Origin: Massilia sp. BJB1822
Lineage (GTDB): Bacteria; Pseudomonadota; Gammaproteobacteria; Burkholderiales; Burkholderiaceae_D
Assembly (NCBI RefSeq): GCF_013369485.1
Contig: NZ_JABWEB010000001.1
Coordinates: 1-64,000 of the forward strand
Direction of reading: 5' to 3'
DNA length: 64,000 nt
This document shows, in pieces, positions 8,847 through 17,518 of this stretch; the stretch's first letter is position 1; each line of letters begins with the position of its first letter. The notes under the pieces were generated by a model. The model saw only the letters and a program-made list of their open reading frames with translations. It was not told the origin of the DNA and ran no database searches. The position numbers were made by a program, and so were the translations under genes.

Positions 8847-9758
8847 ATGGCACAGGCATTCGCACCTTCGATTCAGACCAGCAGCAACGGCCCGCAGTTA
8901 TCGCGGATCGTGGCCGGCATGTGGCGCATGAACGAATGGAATATGACGGCGCAGCAACGCCTGGCCTTTATCGAAGAATGCCTGGCGCTGTGCGTGAGCA
9001 GCTTCGACCATGCCGACATCTACGGCAGTTATGGCGTGGAGCAGCTGTTCGGCGAAGCGCTGGCCTTAAAGCCGGAACTGCGCCAGCGCATCCAGCTGGT
9101 CAGCAAATGCGGCATCAAGCTGCTGTCGGAACGGCGGCCGGCGCACAGCATCCAGCATTACGACACCAGTGCGGCGCATATTCTCGCCTCGGTGGAAAAC
9201 TCGCTGCGGGCCTTGCAGACCGATCACCTGGATCTGCTGCTGATTCACCGTCCCGACCCGCTGATGGATTACGACGAGGTGGCGCGCGCCTTCGAACGTC
9301 TGCGGCAGGAAGGCAAGGTGCGGCACTTTGGCGTCTCCAACTTCAGCCGCCACCAGTTCGAGATGCTGCACCGGCGCATTGCGCTGGCCACCAACCAGAT
9401 CGAATTCTCGCCGCTGCACGTGGCGCCCCTGTTCGACGAAACGCTCGACGGCCTGCACGACAAGGGGATTGCGCCGATGGTCTGGTCGCCCTTGGGCGGC
9501 GGCCGCCTGTTCAGCGCCAGCGATGCGCAGAGCGAACGCCTGCGCCTGGTGATCAAGGACATTGCCGATCAGTTGCAGCGGCCCTTCGCCAGCATCGTCT
9601 TCGCCTGGATCATGCAGCACCCGAGCCGTCCGATTCCCCTCACCGGCAGCGGCCGCATCGAGGCTCTGCAAGTAGCCGTCGAAGCCACCCAATTCAGTCT
9701 CAGCCGCGCCCAATGGTTCGAAATCCTGCGCGCCGCCCGCGGCCACGAAGTCGCCTAA
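8847..9758 (+). CDS. Aldo/keto reductase
   Basis: The protein is about 303 aa, with AKR signatures: DHADIYGSYGVEQLFGEAL (catalytic Asp and Tyr), VSKCG with the catalytic Lys, and LLLIHRPDPLMDY with the active-site His, then GVSNFSRHQ and WSPLGGGRLF. It most resembles the YdhF subgroup of NADPH-dependent oxidoreductases; the substrate is unknown. I chose ATG 8847; a TTG at 8832 would add five residues. The gene converges on pssA, with a long inverted repeat between them. Confidence 0.88.
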   Translation: MAQAFAPSIQTSSNGPQLSRIVAGMWRMNEWNMTAQQRLAFIEECLALCVSSFDHADIYGSYGVEQLFGEALALKPELRQRIQLVSKCGIKLLSERRPAHSIQHYDTSAAHILASVENSLRALQTDHLDLLLIHRPDPLMDYDEVARAFERLRQEGKVRHFGVSNFSRHQFEMLHRRIALATNQIEFSPLHVAPLFDETLDGLHDKGIAPMVWSPLGGGRLFSASDAQSERLRLVIKDIADQLQRPFASIVFAWIMQHPSRPIPLTGSGRIEALQVAVEATQFSLSRAQWFEILRAARGHEVA

Positions 9759-9780
9759 ACCCCACCCGTTTGCGCCAAAT

Positions 9781-9843
9781 CAAACAATGTCCAACCCTGG
9801 TGTCAGGCGGGGCCGCCGAGGCACCAGGGTGGGACATTGTTTG
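9781..9843. repeat. Long inverted repeat between convergent genes
   Basis: Arms of 22 bases (9781-9802 and 9822-9843) pair with a single mismatch, around a 19-base loop that contains a further GGCGG/CCGCC stem. The element lies just after the aldo/keto reductase stop and just before the pssA stop on the other strand. It may act as a bidirectional transcription stop, or may be one copy of a dispersed palindromic repeat family. Only this copy is visible in the window. Confidence 0.75.
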
Positions 9844-9850
9844 AGATTTA

Positions 9851-10630
9851 TCAATCGTCGTAGGTAAGGGGCGGGGGGATGCGCTTCCAGCCGGCGCGCC
9901 AGGCGAGGTTCAACGCTACCGTGCCGGCGATGTAGAGGGCGAAGAAGAGGACGAAGTAGTAGGCTTTGAGCCAGATCAGCAAGCCGACATTCACAGCCAG
10001 CAGGATCAGGGCCAGCGTGCTTTTCTTTTGCTTTGAGCTGGGGAAGCGGATGGTGGAAACCATCAGGCTGCCCACGGCAAACAGCAGCAGCACAACCGCA
10101 TAGCCGTGCAGCAGGTCGTCGGGCGGTTCGGGCCAGGCCACCACGAAGGCGGCGACACAGGCGGCGCCGGCGGTGATGGGCATGCCGACGAAGTAGCGCG
10201 GGTCGGTGCGGCCGACATTCACATTGAAGCGCGCCAGGCGCAGGGCGCCGCAGGCGACAAAGAAGAAGGCGGCAATGCCGCCAGCGCGCAGCAGCGTGGG
10301 ATCGGCCGGGCCGATCTGCACGAAGCCGTAGCAGTACAGCAGCATGGCGGGGGCGCAGCCGAAGTTCATGACGTCGGCGATGGAGTCGAGCTGGACGCCG
10401 AACTCGGAACTGGTGCCGGTGGCGCGCGCGACAAAGCCGTCCAGGGCGTCGAAGATGCCGGCCAGGACCAGCAGCGCGGCCGACAGCTGGTAGTCGGCAG
10501 CATAACCGACGTGGGCGTTGTCGACCGAGATCACGATGCTGGCGAAGCCGCAGGCGATCGAGAGCAGGGTGACCGAACTGGGCAGGGCGAACTTGGCGCG
10601 CTGCAAACGGGGATGGTGCGAGGTCTTCAA
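9851..10630 (-). CDS. pssA: CDP-diacylglycerol--serine O-phosphatidyltransferase
   Basis: The protein is 259 aa and very hydrophobic. It has the complete CDP-alcohol phosphotransferase motif D61-x2-D64-G-x2-A-R-x8-G78-x3-D82-x3-D86. It should make phosphatidylserine from CDP-diacylglycerol and serine, the first step to phosphatidylethanolamine, in the inner membrane. No ATG is available upstream in this frame before the fold begins; the best start is TTG at 10630, giving MKTSHHPRLQRAKFALPSS. PssA versus the related PgsA is decided by the PssA-type TLLSIACGFASI and SEFGVQLDSIAD sequences. Confidence 0.85.
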   Translation of the reverse strand: MKTSHHPRLQRAKFALPSSVTLLSIACGFASIVISVDNAHVGYAADYQLSAALLVLAGIFDALDGFVARATGTSSEFGVQLDSIADVMNFGCAPAMLLYCYGFVQIGPADPTLLRAGGIAAFFFVACGALRLARFNVNVGRTDPRYFVGMPITAGAACVAAFVVAWPEPPDDLLHGYAVVLLLFAVGSLMVSTIRFPSSKQKKSTLALILLAVNVGLLIWLKAYYFVLFFALYIAGTVALNLAWRAGWKRIPPPLTYDD

Positions 10631-10804
10631 ATGGGACGGCCTGTTTCGGGTTGGGCATGGCTGCCAATATTGCCTATTTTACCGCGCAGCGCGACGCTTC
10701 CTGAGCGCGAAGTTTTGTTGCCAGCGAGTCACTGCTCATTCATATCGGCAGAAATAGGCATAGAATCGATCTTGCTTCGCCTTCTCCGCCTTAGGAGTTC
10801 TATC

Positions 10805-11755
10805 ATGCGCCCTCTTCGACTCTGGCCCGCGCCATCCGCTGCCTTGCTGTTCGCCGCCTTGCTGACGGCCTGCGGCGGGGGCGGCGGCGGCAGCACGAGC
10901 GGGATGGCGCCGGCGCCCACGCCGACGGTAGTGATGCCGCCAGGCGCACCTGCCCTGAGCGGCAATACGGCGCTGGACGGCTTTAACTGGTTCAATTACC
11001 GGCGCGGCCAGATCGGCCTGTCGGTGCTGACGCGCAATGCCAATATCGATGCGGCGGCGCAGGGGCATTCGAATTATCAGTTCTTGAACAGTACCGTCTC
11101 GCATGAGCAGACCATGGGCCTGCCCGGCTTTACCGGCGCGACGCTGAGCGACCGCCTGGCTGCGGCCCGCTATGTTCTGCCGGGTACCGGCTTTGCGTAT
11201 GCCGAGGTGATTTCGGCCGCGTCCGACCGTTCCGGCTTTTATCATGCGGAGGAGCTGATCGCCGCCATCTATCACCGTTTCGTGATCTTCGAACCAGTGT
11301 TCCGCGAGATGGGTACGGGGGCGGCCAGCGGCAATAACAACTATACGTATTTCACGGCCGATTTCGCCACCATCAGCGGTTACGGCGCGGGCCTGGGCCG
11401 CAATGGCCTGGCCACGTATCCAGCCAGCGACCAGACCATGGTGCCGCTCAATTTTATGAGCGATAGCGAATCTCCCGATCCGGTGCCGAATCTGAATGAG
11501 GTGGGGTATCCGGTCAGCGTGCACGCCGATATCGATAATCTGCTGACGGTGCAGAATTTCAGCATCCGCGCGCGCGGCGGCAGCGATCTGGCGGTGCGCC
11601 TGATGTTGCCGTCCAGCGACGCGCATACGCCAAAATCGGCGGCTGCCATCATTCCTTTGGCCCCGCTGCGCAGCAATACCATTTACGATGTCAGCTTCCA
11701 AGGCACGGTGGGCGGCATGGCCATCAGCCGCAACTGGTCCTTTACTACCCGCTGA
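10805..11755 (+). CDS. CAP-domain (SCP/PR1-like) lipoprotein
   Basis: The protein is 316 aa. It has a lipoprotein signal with lipobox LTAC followed by a Gly-rich linker. A CAP/SCP-like domain of about 150 residues follows (FNYRRGQIGLSVLTRNANID, then HSNYQF and HEQTMG). The last ~100 residues form a beta-rich Ig-like domain. A strong ribosome site (AGGAG) precedes ATG 10805. CAP proteins are secreted or surface-attached and mostly of unknown function in bacteria. The HPt gene begins five bases after the stop. Confidence 0.8.
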   Translation: MRPLRLWPAPSAALLFAALLTACGGGGGGSTSGMAPAPTPTVVMPPGAPALSGNTALDGFNWFNYRRGQIGLSVLTRNANIDAAAQGHSNYQFLNSTVSHEQTMGLPGFTGATLSDRLAAARYVLPGTGFAYAEVISAASDRSGFYHAEELIAAIYHRFVIFEPVFREMGTGAASGNNNYTYFTADFATISGYGAGLGRNGLATYPASDQTMVPLNFMSDSESPDPVPNLNEVGYPVSVHADIDNLLTVQNFSIRARGGSDLAVRLMLPSSDAHTPKSAAAIIPLAPLRSNTIYDVSFQGTVGGMAISRNWSFTTR

Positions 11756-11760
11756 GGCTT

Positions 11761-12342
11761 ATGAACGATTACGCTCCCGCGACGCCGCGCTCCGCTCTCG
11801 ATCTGGATGATGGACTACAGCGCCTGATGGGGGACCGCCCCTTGCTGCAGCGCCTGCTGCAGCGCTTCCGCCACGACTACCGCGATGCGGCGCAGGAAGC
11901 CGGCGCCCTGCTGCAGGCCGGCGCGGCCGAGGATGCGCGGCGCAAGGTGCATACGCTGAAGGGGGCAGCCGGCATGGTGGGGGCGCATGAGGTGCACGAT
12001 CTGGCGCGCCAGGTCGAACAGCAGCTCGACGCGCCAGCCTTGCATCGCCTGGAGGACGCCATGCGGCGCCTGCTGCATAAGCTGGATGGGGTCTTGCCGC
12101 CGCCGGCCAGCGATCCGCCCCTGCCCGCGCCTGCCGCACTCGATCCGGCGGCGCAGCGCGCCCTGCTCGATCAACTGGCCTTGCTGCTGGACGAGGGCAA
12201 TGGCGCGGCCATCGATTTGCTGGAACAGTCGGCGGCGGCGCTGATCGCCGCGCTGGGCATCGCCACTTATCAGGAGATTGCGGAAGCGGCGCACGAGTTC
12301 GATTTTGAACTGGCGCTGGCAACGCTGCTGCCGCTGTTGTGA
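11761..12342 (+). CDS. HPt domain phosphotransfer protein
   Basis: The protein is 193 aa. Residues about 15-105 form a histidine phosphotransfer domain; the phospho-acceptor is His64 in VHTLKGAAGMVGA. A Pro-rich linker follows, then a second helical stretch of about 70 residues without the HTLKG motif. It would relay phosphate between a hybrid kinase and a response regulator, neither of which is adjacent. It is probably co-transcribed with the CAP lipoprotein. Confidence 0.8.
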   Translation: MNDYAPATPRSALDLDDGLQRLMGDRPLLQRLLQRFRHDYRDAAQEAGALLQAGAAEDARRKVHTLKGAAGMVGAHEVHDLARQVEQQLDAPALHRLEDAMRRLLHKLDGVLPPPASDPPLPAPAALDPAAQRALLDQLALLLDEGNGAAIDLLEQSAAALIAALGIATYQEIAEAAHEFDFELALATLLPLL

Positions 12343-12348
12343 ATCAGT

Positions 12349-12546
12349 TCAGCGGGTGAACTCCGCTTCTTCGTCGAAGGATTCGGCGCATTCCTTGCCG
12401 CAGAAACGGCGCACGCTATCCAAGGGTTTTTCGCAATACCAGCACGAGCCTTTTGGGGGCAAGGATTGCCGCGTCCTGGCGGCGGGCACGGAAGGCAGCG
12501 GGGGCGTTACGCTTTCCGGGGACAGCTTGGTCTCGATCGTTTCCAC
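12349..12546 (-). CDS. Small zinc-ribbon protein
   Basis: The protein is 65 aa. The C-terminal half has two Cys pairs, CWYC and CGKEC, spaced as in DUF2116-type zinc ribbons, followed by AESFDEEAEF. The N-terminal 28 residues are Pro/Ser-rich and probably disordered. It is convergent with the HPt gene (six bases between stops). The conserved Cys pattern suggests it is real despite its size; its function is unknown. Confidence 0.65.
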   Translation of the reverse strand: METIETKLSPESVTPPLPSVPAARTRQSLPPKGSCWYCEKPLDSVRRFCGKECAESFDEEAEFTR

Positions 12547-12805
12547 AGTTTTCCCTTTCCAAACAGCACATCAAGCCTCAAGGCAAGATTACTCCACTGG
12601 AAGAAGCTGGGCATGAGCGGCATCAAATGCCCTATCCAATACAGGTATCGCCTGGGGCCATGCGCCAGACAAAGTTTCCTTTGCCTGCACAAATGATAGC
12701 AGGATTAGAACAGGAGGCTCGGCCGGCCTTTGTGCGTTTTCGCACATATGGGCGCTGTTTTTTTCAATGGAAAGATATGCCCCGATAGACAGGGCCGCGC
12801 GCCAT
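12547..12805. other. Intergenic region without a recognised gene
   Basis: No convincing coding frame is seen. It contains the presumed leftward promoter of the zinc-ribbon gene and a small palindrome TGTGCG-TTTT-CGCACA at 12731-12746 of unknown role. Confidence 0.5.
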
Positions 12806-12840
12806 GAAAAAAGCCCGCCGGCATCGCTGCGGGCGGGCTT
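12806..12840 (-). terminator. Rho-independent terminator of the CsgG-like operon
   Basis: On the minus strand AAGCCCGCC pairs with GGCGGGCTT around a GC-rich loop and is followed by T residues. It lies just after the stop of the leftward CsgG-like lipoprotein gene. Confidence 0.85.
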
Positions 12841-12861
12841 GCATGATGCAATAAAGATGGC

Positions 12862-14337
12862 TTACCAGTCGTCCTTCTTCGGCGCATCGGCCGCCGGTGC
12901 GGCAGCCTTCTTGGCCACGGCGGCCGCTTTCTGCGGCTTGGCCGGCGCTTCCTGGCTGGCGTCGCCGCCGGCCGGTTTGGCCGCGGCCTGCTTCGGCGCT
13001 GCCACGGCTTCGCGCAGCTGCAGGGCGCCGGCAGCAACGCCATCCAGCTTGACCTGCACGTTTTCCAGCGTGCCGTAGGACAGGTTCGGCGTCACGCGGT
13101 TGATCACCACCTCGCAGCACTGGCTTTCCATATTGCCCAGGGACTGGCCGGTCTGCGGATCCTTGATCTCCTTGCCTTGCAGGTAGACGCGGTAACGGCC
13201 GTTCTCCGTCACGGCGCTGCCGCCCTGGCTCAGCACGACGTTATTGCCGTCGCGTTCCACGATCGAGATCGGGAAGGTGCGCAGCAGAATGGCGTCGGTG
13301 GCCTTCTTCACGATTTCAGCCTGCATGTCTTTCAGCAGGCCGGCTTCGTTGAAGTTCGTGCCCAGGGTGGTGGGCGCGATCGCCGGCGGTTCGCCGCGCA
13401 GGGTGGTCGACTGCAGGATCTGGCGCGTGGCCAGATTGATCATGCGCTGCGATACCGACCAGGCGCCGGCATACGACACCAGCTCGCGGTCCGAAGTCTG
13501 CAGCTTGCGCGCATTGCGGTTGTAAGCCAGCTCGTTGACCACACCGACCCATACCAGGTCCGCGCTCAGGGCCTGGCCCAGTTTGGCGAAGTCGGTATTG
13601 GCGGTCTGGCCGGACTCGATCATGTTCAGCTCATTTTGCAGCTCGCCCTCGAACTGGCGGTCCAGCACCGTGAAGCGGCCGGTCTGCGACAACGAATCGA
13701 TGATCTGCTGGCGGATGGCCGACAGCACTTCCTGCGCCGGCACATTGCGGCCGCCGATATTGAAGCTGGCCTTGTCCGAACGCAGCGGCGCGACCACGAT
13801 CTTGATCTTGCCGCTGTCCGCAGGCGCCTTGAACTTGGCGATCTTCGCTTCGATCTCGACCTGGAACATGCCGCCCTTATTGGCTGGAGGCGTCAGCTTC
13901 ACAACCTTGAAGGAGGACACCGTGCCCTTGGACTGGGTCACGATCTGATCGATGAAGGCCTGGCCCTGCATGGTCGTGGTGGCGGTCGCGGCCAGCTTGG
14001 CGGTATCGACGCCGTCGGTGACTTCGGCGTCCAGCGTTTCCGTGACCTGTTTCAGCACGTTGATGTTGGCCGAGGTGGCGTCCACCGTGGTGCCGTTGAC
14101 CTGCATGATAGCCGTTTTCAGCGCATCGTTGACGGCGGCGCCGGGCGACATGCCGGAGCCGATGGCGGTGGTCGCCACCTGCTCGACCTTGCCCACGTCC
14201 GGCGTCTGGGTCAGGTTAGGGCCGGCCGGTGCGGCCTGGCCAGCAGCGCCAGCCGGCGCGGCCGGCGCATCTTTCTTCTCGCCGCAGCCAGCCAGGATCA
14301 GGCCAGCCAGCAGCGCGGAGGTAATGGCGTATTTCAT
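12862..14337 (-). CDS. CsgG/HfaB-like lipoprotein with FlgT-like C-terminal region
   Basis: The protein is 491 aa, with a lipoprotein signal (lipobox LAGC, Cys18) and an Ala/Pro-rich linker. About residues 50-170 are unassigned. A CsgG-like domain follows (NIGGRNVPAQEVLSAIRQQI, then GRFTVLDRQ, ADLVWVGVV and SVSQRMINLATRQIL). The region after it (GRYRVYLQGKEIKDPQTGQS and ENVQVKL) resembles the FlgT C-terminal domain. The last 50 residues are an Ala/Lys/Pro tail. CsgG is the outer-membrane secretion pore of curli, but no curli subunit genes are nearby, so the role is open. It is the last gene of a four-gene operon. Confidence 0.7.
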   Translation of the reverse strand: MKYAITSALLAGLILAGCGEKKDAPAAPAGAAGQAAPAGPNLTQTPDVGKVEQVATTAIGSGMSPGAAVNDALKTAIMQVNGTTVDATSANINVLKQVTETLDAEVTDGVDTAKLAATATTTMQGQAFIDQIVTQSKGTVSSFKVVKLTPPANKGGMFQVEIEAKIAKFKAPADSGKIKIVVAPLRSDKASFNIGGRNVPAQEVLSAIRQQIIDSLSQTGRFTVLDRQFEGELQNELNMIESGQTANTDFAKLGQALSADLVWVGVVNELAYNRNARKLQTSDRELVSYAGAWSVSQRMINLATRQILQSTTLRGEPPAIAPTTLGTNFNEAGLLKDMQAEIVKKATDAILLRTFPISIVERDGNNVVLSQGGSAVTENGRYRVYLQGKEIKDPQTGQSLGNMESQCCEVVINRVTPNLSYGTLENVQVKLDGVAAGALQLREAVAAPKQAAAKPAGGDASQEAPAKPQKAAAVAKKAAAPAADAPKKDDW

Positions 14338-14343
14338 GGTCGA

Positions 14344-14967
14344 TTACAGCAGTGCGGTAGCGTCGTTGGCCTCTTTAGGCAGAGGGATGTTGTTGCTCTT
14401 GGCGAAATCGATCGCGGTTTTCAGGGTGCTGCCCACGGACTTCAGCGAGCCTGGCAGGCTTTGCACGATGTAGACCGCCGAATTGGCAGCCGCGCCCAGC
14501 GAGGTCACGCTTGGCTTGAAGCCGGACATGTCCTTGCTCACGCCCACGTACTGGATCACGCCGCGCGCCAGATCGGCCAGGCCGTTGGCGAAGCGTTTTT
14601 TGCTCTCTTCATCCATCACCACTTTTTTGCCGGCCATGTGCTCTTCCAGCGCCTTGCTGCTGTCGGTCTGCACTTTGGAGGCGCCTTCCAGCGCATCCTT
14701 GGTCGCGCCTTCGGTCAGGTTCTTGGCGTGCAGGGCGGCTTTTTCGGATTCGTCTTTCAGGCCCAGGGCTGCCAGCATATTGGCATCGGCGTTCATCACG
14801 CTCTGGGTGCCGGTCACATAGCGTTTCACGATCTGTTCGGCGCTGACGCTGCCGCCCGATTTGCCGCCACCCAGGGCGCTGGTCAGGCCGCCGAATTGGG
14901 CGGAAGCGATACCGGAGGCTGCCATCATCAGGGCGCCCAGCAGAACGGACATGCGAATTTTATTCAT
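14344..14967 (-). CDS. Exported protein of unknown function (CsgG-like operon, third gene)
   Basis: The protein is 207 aa with a clear signal peptide (cleavage near IASAQF). The mature part begins with a Gly/Ser-rich stretch and is otherwise mostly helical (KRYVTGTQSVMNADANMLAA, KSVGSTLKTAIDFA). I recognise no family. It ends six bases before the CsgG-like lipoprotein start, so co-expression is near certain and a functional link likely. It could be a periplasmic partner or a substrate of the CsgG-like protein. Confidence 0.6.
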   Translation of the reverse strand: MNKIRMSVLLGALMMAASGIASAQFGGLTSALGGGKSGGSVSAEQIVKRYVTGTQSVMNADANMLAALGLKDESEKAALHAKNLTEGATKDALEGASKVQTDSSKALEEHMAGKKVVMDEESKKRFANGLADLARGVIQYVGVSKDMSGFKPSVTSLGAAANSAVYIVQSLPGSLKSVGSTLKTAIDFAKSNNIPLPKEANDATALL

Positions 14968-15018
14968 GGTGCTTTTCTCTCTTCTAGGTTGTCATGAAAC
15001 GAAAACAGGGTGAGGCAA

Positions 15019-16134
15019 TCAATACACGCCAGCGGCGTTCAGGCGGCTGACCACTTCCTTGGCGGCCAGGCCCGATGCTTCTTTCAGGGCTTTGGTCTGC
15101 GCGGTGGCGCTGTCGGCGCCCAGGCCGAAGTACTGCACCGGCGGCACGGAGGCCACTTCACGCGGCAGGTTGCCGCGCAGGTCCAGCACGCGGCCGGTCA
15201 CGGAAACGACCACGCGCTGCATGCCGGTGGCTTCGTCCACGGCGGCTGGGTTCACGTCGAAGGTGGCCAGCGCCAGCAGCGGCACGCCGTTCTTGCGCAG
15301 GGAGGCGACGATGGAGCGCAGGGTGGCTGGCGCCAGATCGTTACCTTTGGAGAAGTCCTGGTTGACCGATGGGATGTCTTTATCGCCCAGCACGAATTCA
15401 GGATCGGCCACGGCGAAACCGGCTTGCGAGAACACGCTGGTGATGGCGGTTTTCTGGTTAGCCAGCGAGAACACGCGGAACTCGGTCTGGTCGGCCTTGC
15501 GGGTGGTGCTGCCGCCGGTTTCCACGGTCACGGACTGCTTGGCCGACAGGCTGTCGTTCTTGCGCACGGAAGCGTTGGTGGAGATGGAACCGCCGCGCAG
15601 GGATTCGCCTTCGCTGCCCTTGGTGTTGGCGTTGCGCTTGACGTCGCGCTCAACGCTCATTTCGGCGCGCTGCACGACGCGGTCGTCAAAGCTCTTCACG
15701 CTGGCCACTTCGCGGCCGACGAAGACGTAGACCATCTGCGATTTCTCGCCGACGGCGGTCTTGCCTGCGGCGCTGGCGCTCTTCAGGGTGTTTTTCAGCT
15801 TGGCGACATTCAGCTCGGTGCGCACGGACACGGAGTATTTGCGCAGATTAGGCTGGTCCATTTCGTTCAGCACGGTGGTGCTGAGCAGGAATTTGTCCAG
15901 GTTCGCTTCGATCTTGTCCTGGATCGCTTCAAAGTTCTGCGATTCGGCTTCGCCGCTTTCGGCGAAGTAGCGCTCGACGGAAGCCAGCTGCGCATTGCGG
16001 TAGGCTTTTTCCTTGTCCATCGGGCTCAGGGTGGTCGGGTAGCTGATGGTGGCTACGCCTTTGACTTGCACGATTTGCGCGACGGCTTGCGCCGACAGCA
16101 GCAGGGCTGCGCACAGCAGGAGGAATTTCTTCAT
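15019..16134 (-). CDS. Exported protein with LPP20/FlgT-like N-terminal region (second gene of operon)
   Basis: The protein is 371 aa with a signal peptide (cleavage near AVAQI). The early part (VQVKGVATISYPTTLSPMDK and AYRNAQLASVERYFA) resembles LPP20 or FlgT N-terminal domains. It has a conserved-looking VYVFVGREVASVKSFDDRVV segment and a later part similar in style to CsgG-linked periplasmic proteins (DLAPATLRSIVASLRKNGVP). I cannot assign a function. Its start directly abuts the stop of the upstream 391-aa gene with no spacer, which indicates translational coupling. Confidence 0.6.
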   Translation of the reverse strand: MKKFLLLCAALLLSAQAVAQIVQVKGVATISYPTTLSPMDKEKAYRNAQLASVERYFAESGEAESQNFEAIQDKIEANLDKFLLSTTVLNEMDQPNLRKYSVSVRTELNVAKLKNTLKSASAAGKTAVGEKSQMVYVFVGREVASVKSFDDRVVQRAEMSVERDVKRNANTKGSEGESLRGGSISTNASVRKNDSLSAKQSVTVETGGSTTRKADQTEFRVFSLANQKTAITSVFSQAGFAVADPEFVLGDKDIPSVNQDFSKGNDLAPATLRSIVASLRKNGVPLLALATFDVNPAAVDEATGMQRVVVSVTGRVLDLRGNLPREVASVPPVQYFGLGADSATAQTKALKEASGLAAKEVVSRLNAAGVY

Positions 16135-17310
16135 TTATTTACTCGCTTTCAGGATAGTCCGGGTTGCTTCAATCTGTTTCGTGATGTCTTTCGCGGAAGC
16201 GGCGGTGGTGACCCATTTCGGATCGGCGCCCTCAAAGGCATCGGCCAGCTTCAGGAACATGCCGCGGATGGCGTCCTGGTAGGCGGCGAAATCGTCGGTC
16301 GACACCAGGCCGGCCGGCACCACGGCGGATTCGCCGTTTTTCAGGTCGGTGTTGATGTAGTCGGTGTTCAGGGTCGGCTCGAAGAAGTGGATATTGGCGT
16401 AGGCGCCGTATACATACGAGGTGCCGACGCGGGTTTCTGCCGTTTTGACCTTGGCGAACTTGTTGATCTTGATATCGAACAGGTAGTCGCCTTCGCCGAT
16501 CTTCAGCTGGACGTCGTCGCCGTTTTCCAGACGCATGGCCATGGTGCCCATGGCGTGGCCGGCGCCGGACGGCAGCACCGGCACGCCGGCCTTGGCCGAC
16601 AGCACGGAGCCGAAGGAGTCGGCCAGCATGGATTCGATGATCTTGGGCTGGCTGCGCAGGGCTTCCGGCATCAGCGCCAGCGCTTCAGGCGCCATCTCGG
16701 CCTTGCGCACCTGGATGGTGCGGGTGCCGGGCGCCGGCAAGGTGGCGCTGGACAGGCGGTTCAGGTATTGGGTGAACAGGCCTTTGCCCTCTTCCTTCAT
16801 CAGCAGCTGCGCGACGAATTCGGCGATGCGCTCCTGCGATGGCGGCCTCGGGGTGGCATCGAACAGGGCGGCGTTGATCGGGTAGCTGCGCACCACGGTC
16901 TTGCTCTTGAAGTCGAAGATCAGCGCTTCACCGCGCAGATTGACGAAGGTTTTGTAATAGCTGCCGAAGTTTTCGGTGAGGATGGTCTCGCCGCTCAGCA
17001 CCAGCACCGTCATCAGCGCCTGGTCGGCCGCCTTCAGGTTCATCATTTTTTCCGGCGCCATCAGCTCGAAGGCGGGATTCTTGACGGCGGCGCTGCGGTC
17101 CACTAGCAGACGGGAAAAACTCTGACCCGGCATGGAACGCATGTGCTCATACACGGCATAGCTCAGAGGGAAACGGGTTTTGGCGGTGCCAGCATCGCCG
17201 GCGAAGGCAAACCCGGCGACGGCGATATTCGAGGCTGATGCGGTTTGCGGAAACAGGCCACTTACTGCCACTAATGCCACGAACACCATGGCCACGCGCT
17301 TCAAGAACAT
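16135..17310 (-). CDS. Exported protein of unknown function (first gene of CsgG-like operon)
   Basis: The protein is 391 aa with a signal peptide (cleavage near ASASN). The mature protein starts with NIAVAGFAFAGD and includes a segment on a cellular-motor-like scale without any motif I recognise. A ribosome site GGGG lies just before ATG 17310. It leads the leftward operon of four exported proteins. The start of the mature chain resembles that of CsgG-type domains, but the rest does not, so I leave it unassigned. Confidence 0.55.
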   Translation of the reverse strand: MFLKRVAMVFVALVAVSGLFPQTASASNIAVAGFAFAGDAGTAKTRFPLSYAVYEHMRSMPGQSFSRLLVDRSAAVKNPAFELMAPEKMMNLKAADQALMTVLVLSGETILTENFGSYYKTFVNLRGEALIFDFKSKTVVRSYPINAALFDATPRPPSQERIAEFVAQLLMKEEGKGLFTQYLNRLSSATLPAPGTRTIQVRKAEMAPEALALMPEALRSQPKIIESMLADSFGSVLSAKAGVPVLPSGAGHAMGTMAMRLENGDDVQLKIGEGDYLFDIKINKFAKVKTAETRVGTSYVYGAYANIHFFEPTLNTDYINTDLKNGESAVVPAGLVSTDDFAAYQDAIRGMFLKLADAFEGADPKWVTTAASAKDITKQIEATRTILKASK

Positions 17311-17455
17311 CAGCTAACCCCTTATTAATATTAGTAGTATTGCTCTAGAGAAAGGGGTGGATTGTATACGCATTGGGGGCGCACGATATTCACCAATTGT
17401 AACAATTGCCTGAAAAGCAAGCATGCGACTTGCATTTATTTAGGCAGTTTCGCCG

Positions 17456-17482
17456 TATAATTGCGAGTGATTCTTATTTACA
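17456..17482 (+). promoter_or_regulatory. Candidate promoter -10 and Fur-like box upstream of the ECF sigma gene
   Basis: A perfect TATAAT (17456-17461) is followed at once by GCGAGTGATTCTTATTTACA (17463-17482), which resembles half of a Fur box. No good -35 is seen at the usual distance. Iron repression of a FecI-type sigma gene would be expected. Confidence 0.4.
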
Positions 17483-17518
17483 TAATTGCGAACGGCTTGG
17501 CCGGGAAAGGATGTGTTC

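Noticed and set aside
9780..10667. Minus-strand frame with ATG starts overlapping pssA
   Set aside because: It has an attractive ATG start but its translation is Arg-rich with no motif; the pssA frame carries the complete CDP-alcohol motif.
13177..14997. Long open frame on the plus strand (606 codons) opposite the CsgG-like operon
   Set aside because: It spans two well-supported minus-strand genes including their gap and is His/Gly/Ala-rich low-complexity, the usual antisense shadow in GC-rich DNA.
15010..17106. Long plus-strand open frame (698 codons)
   Set aside because: Antisense to two minus-strand genes with signal peptides and ribosome sites; composition is shadow-like.
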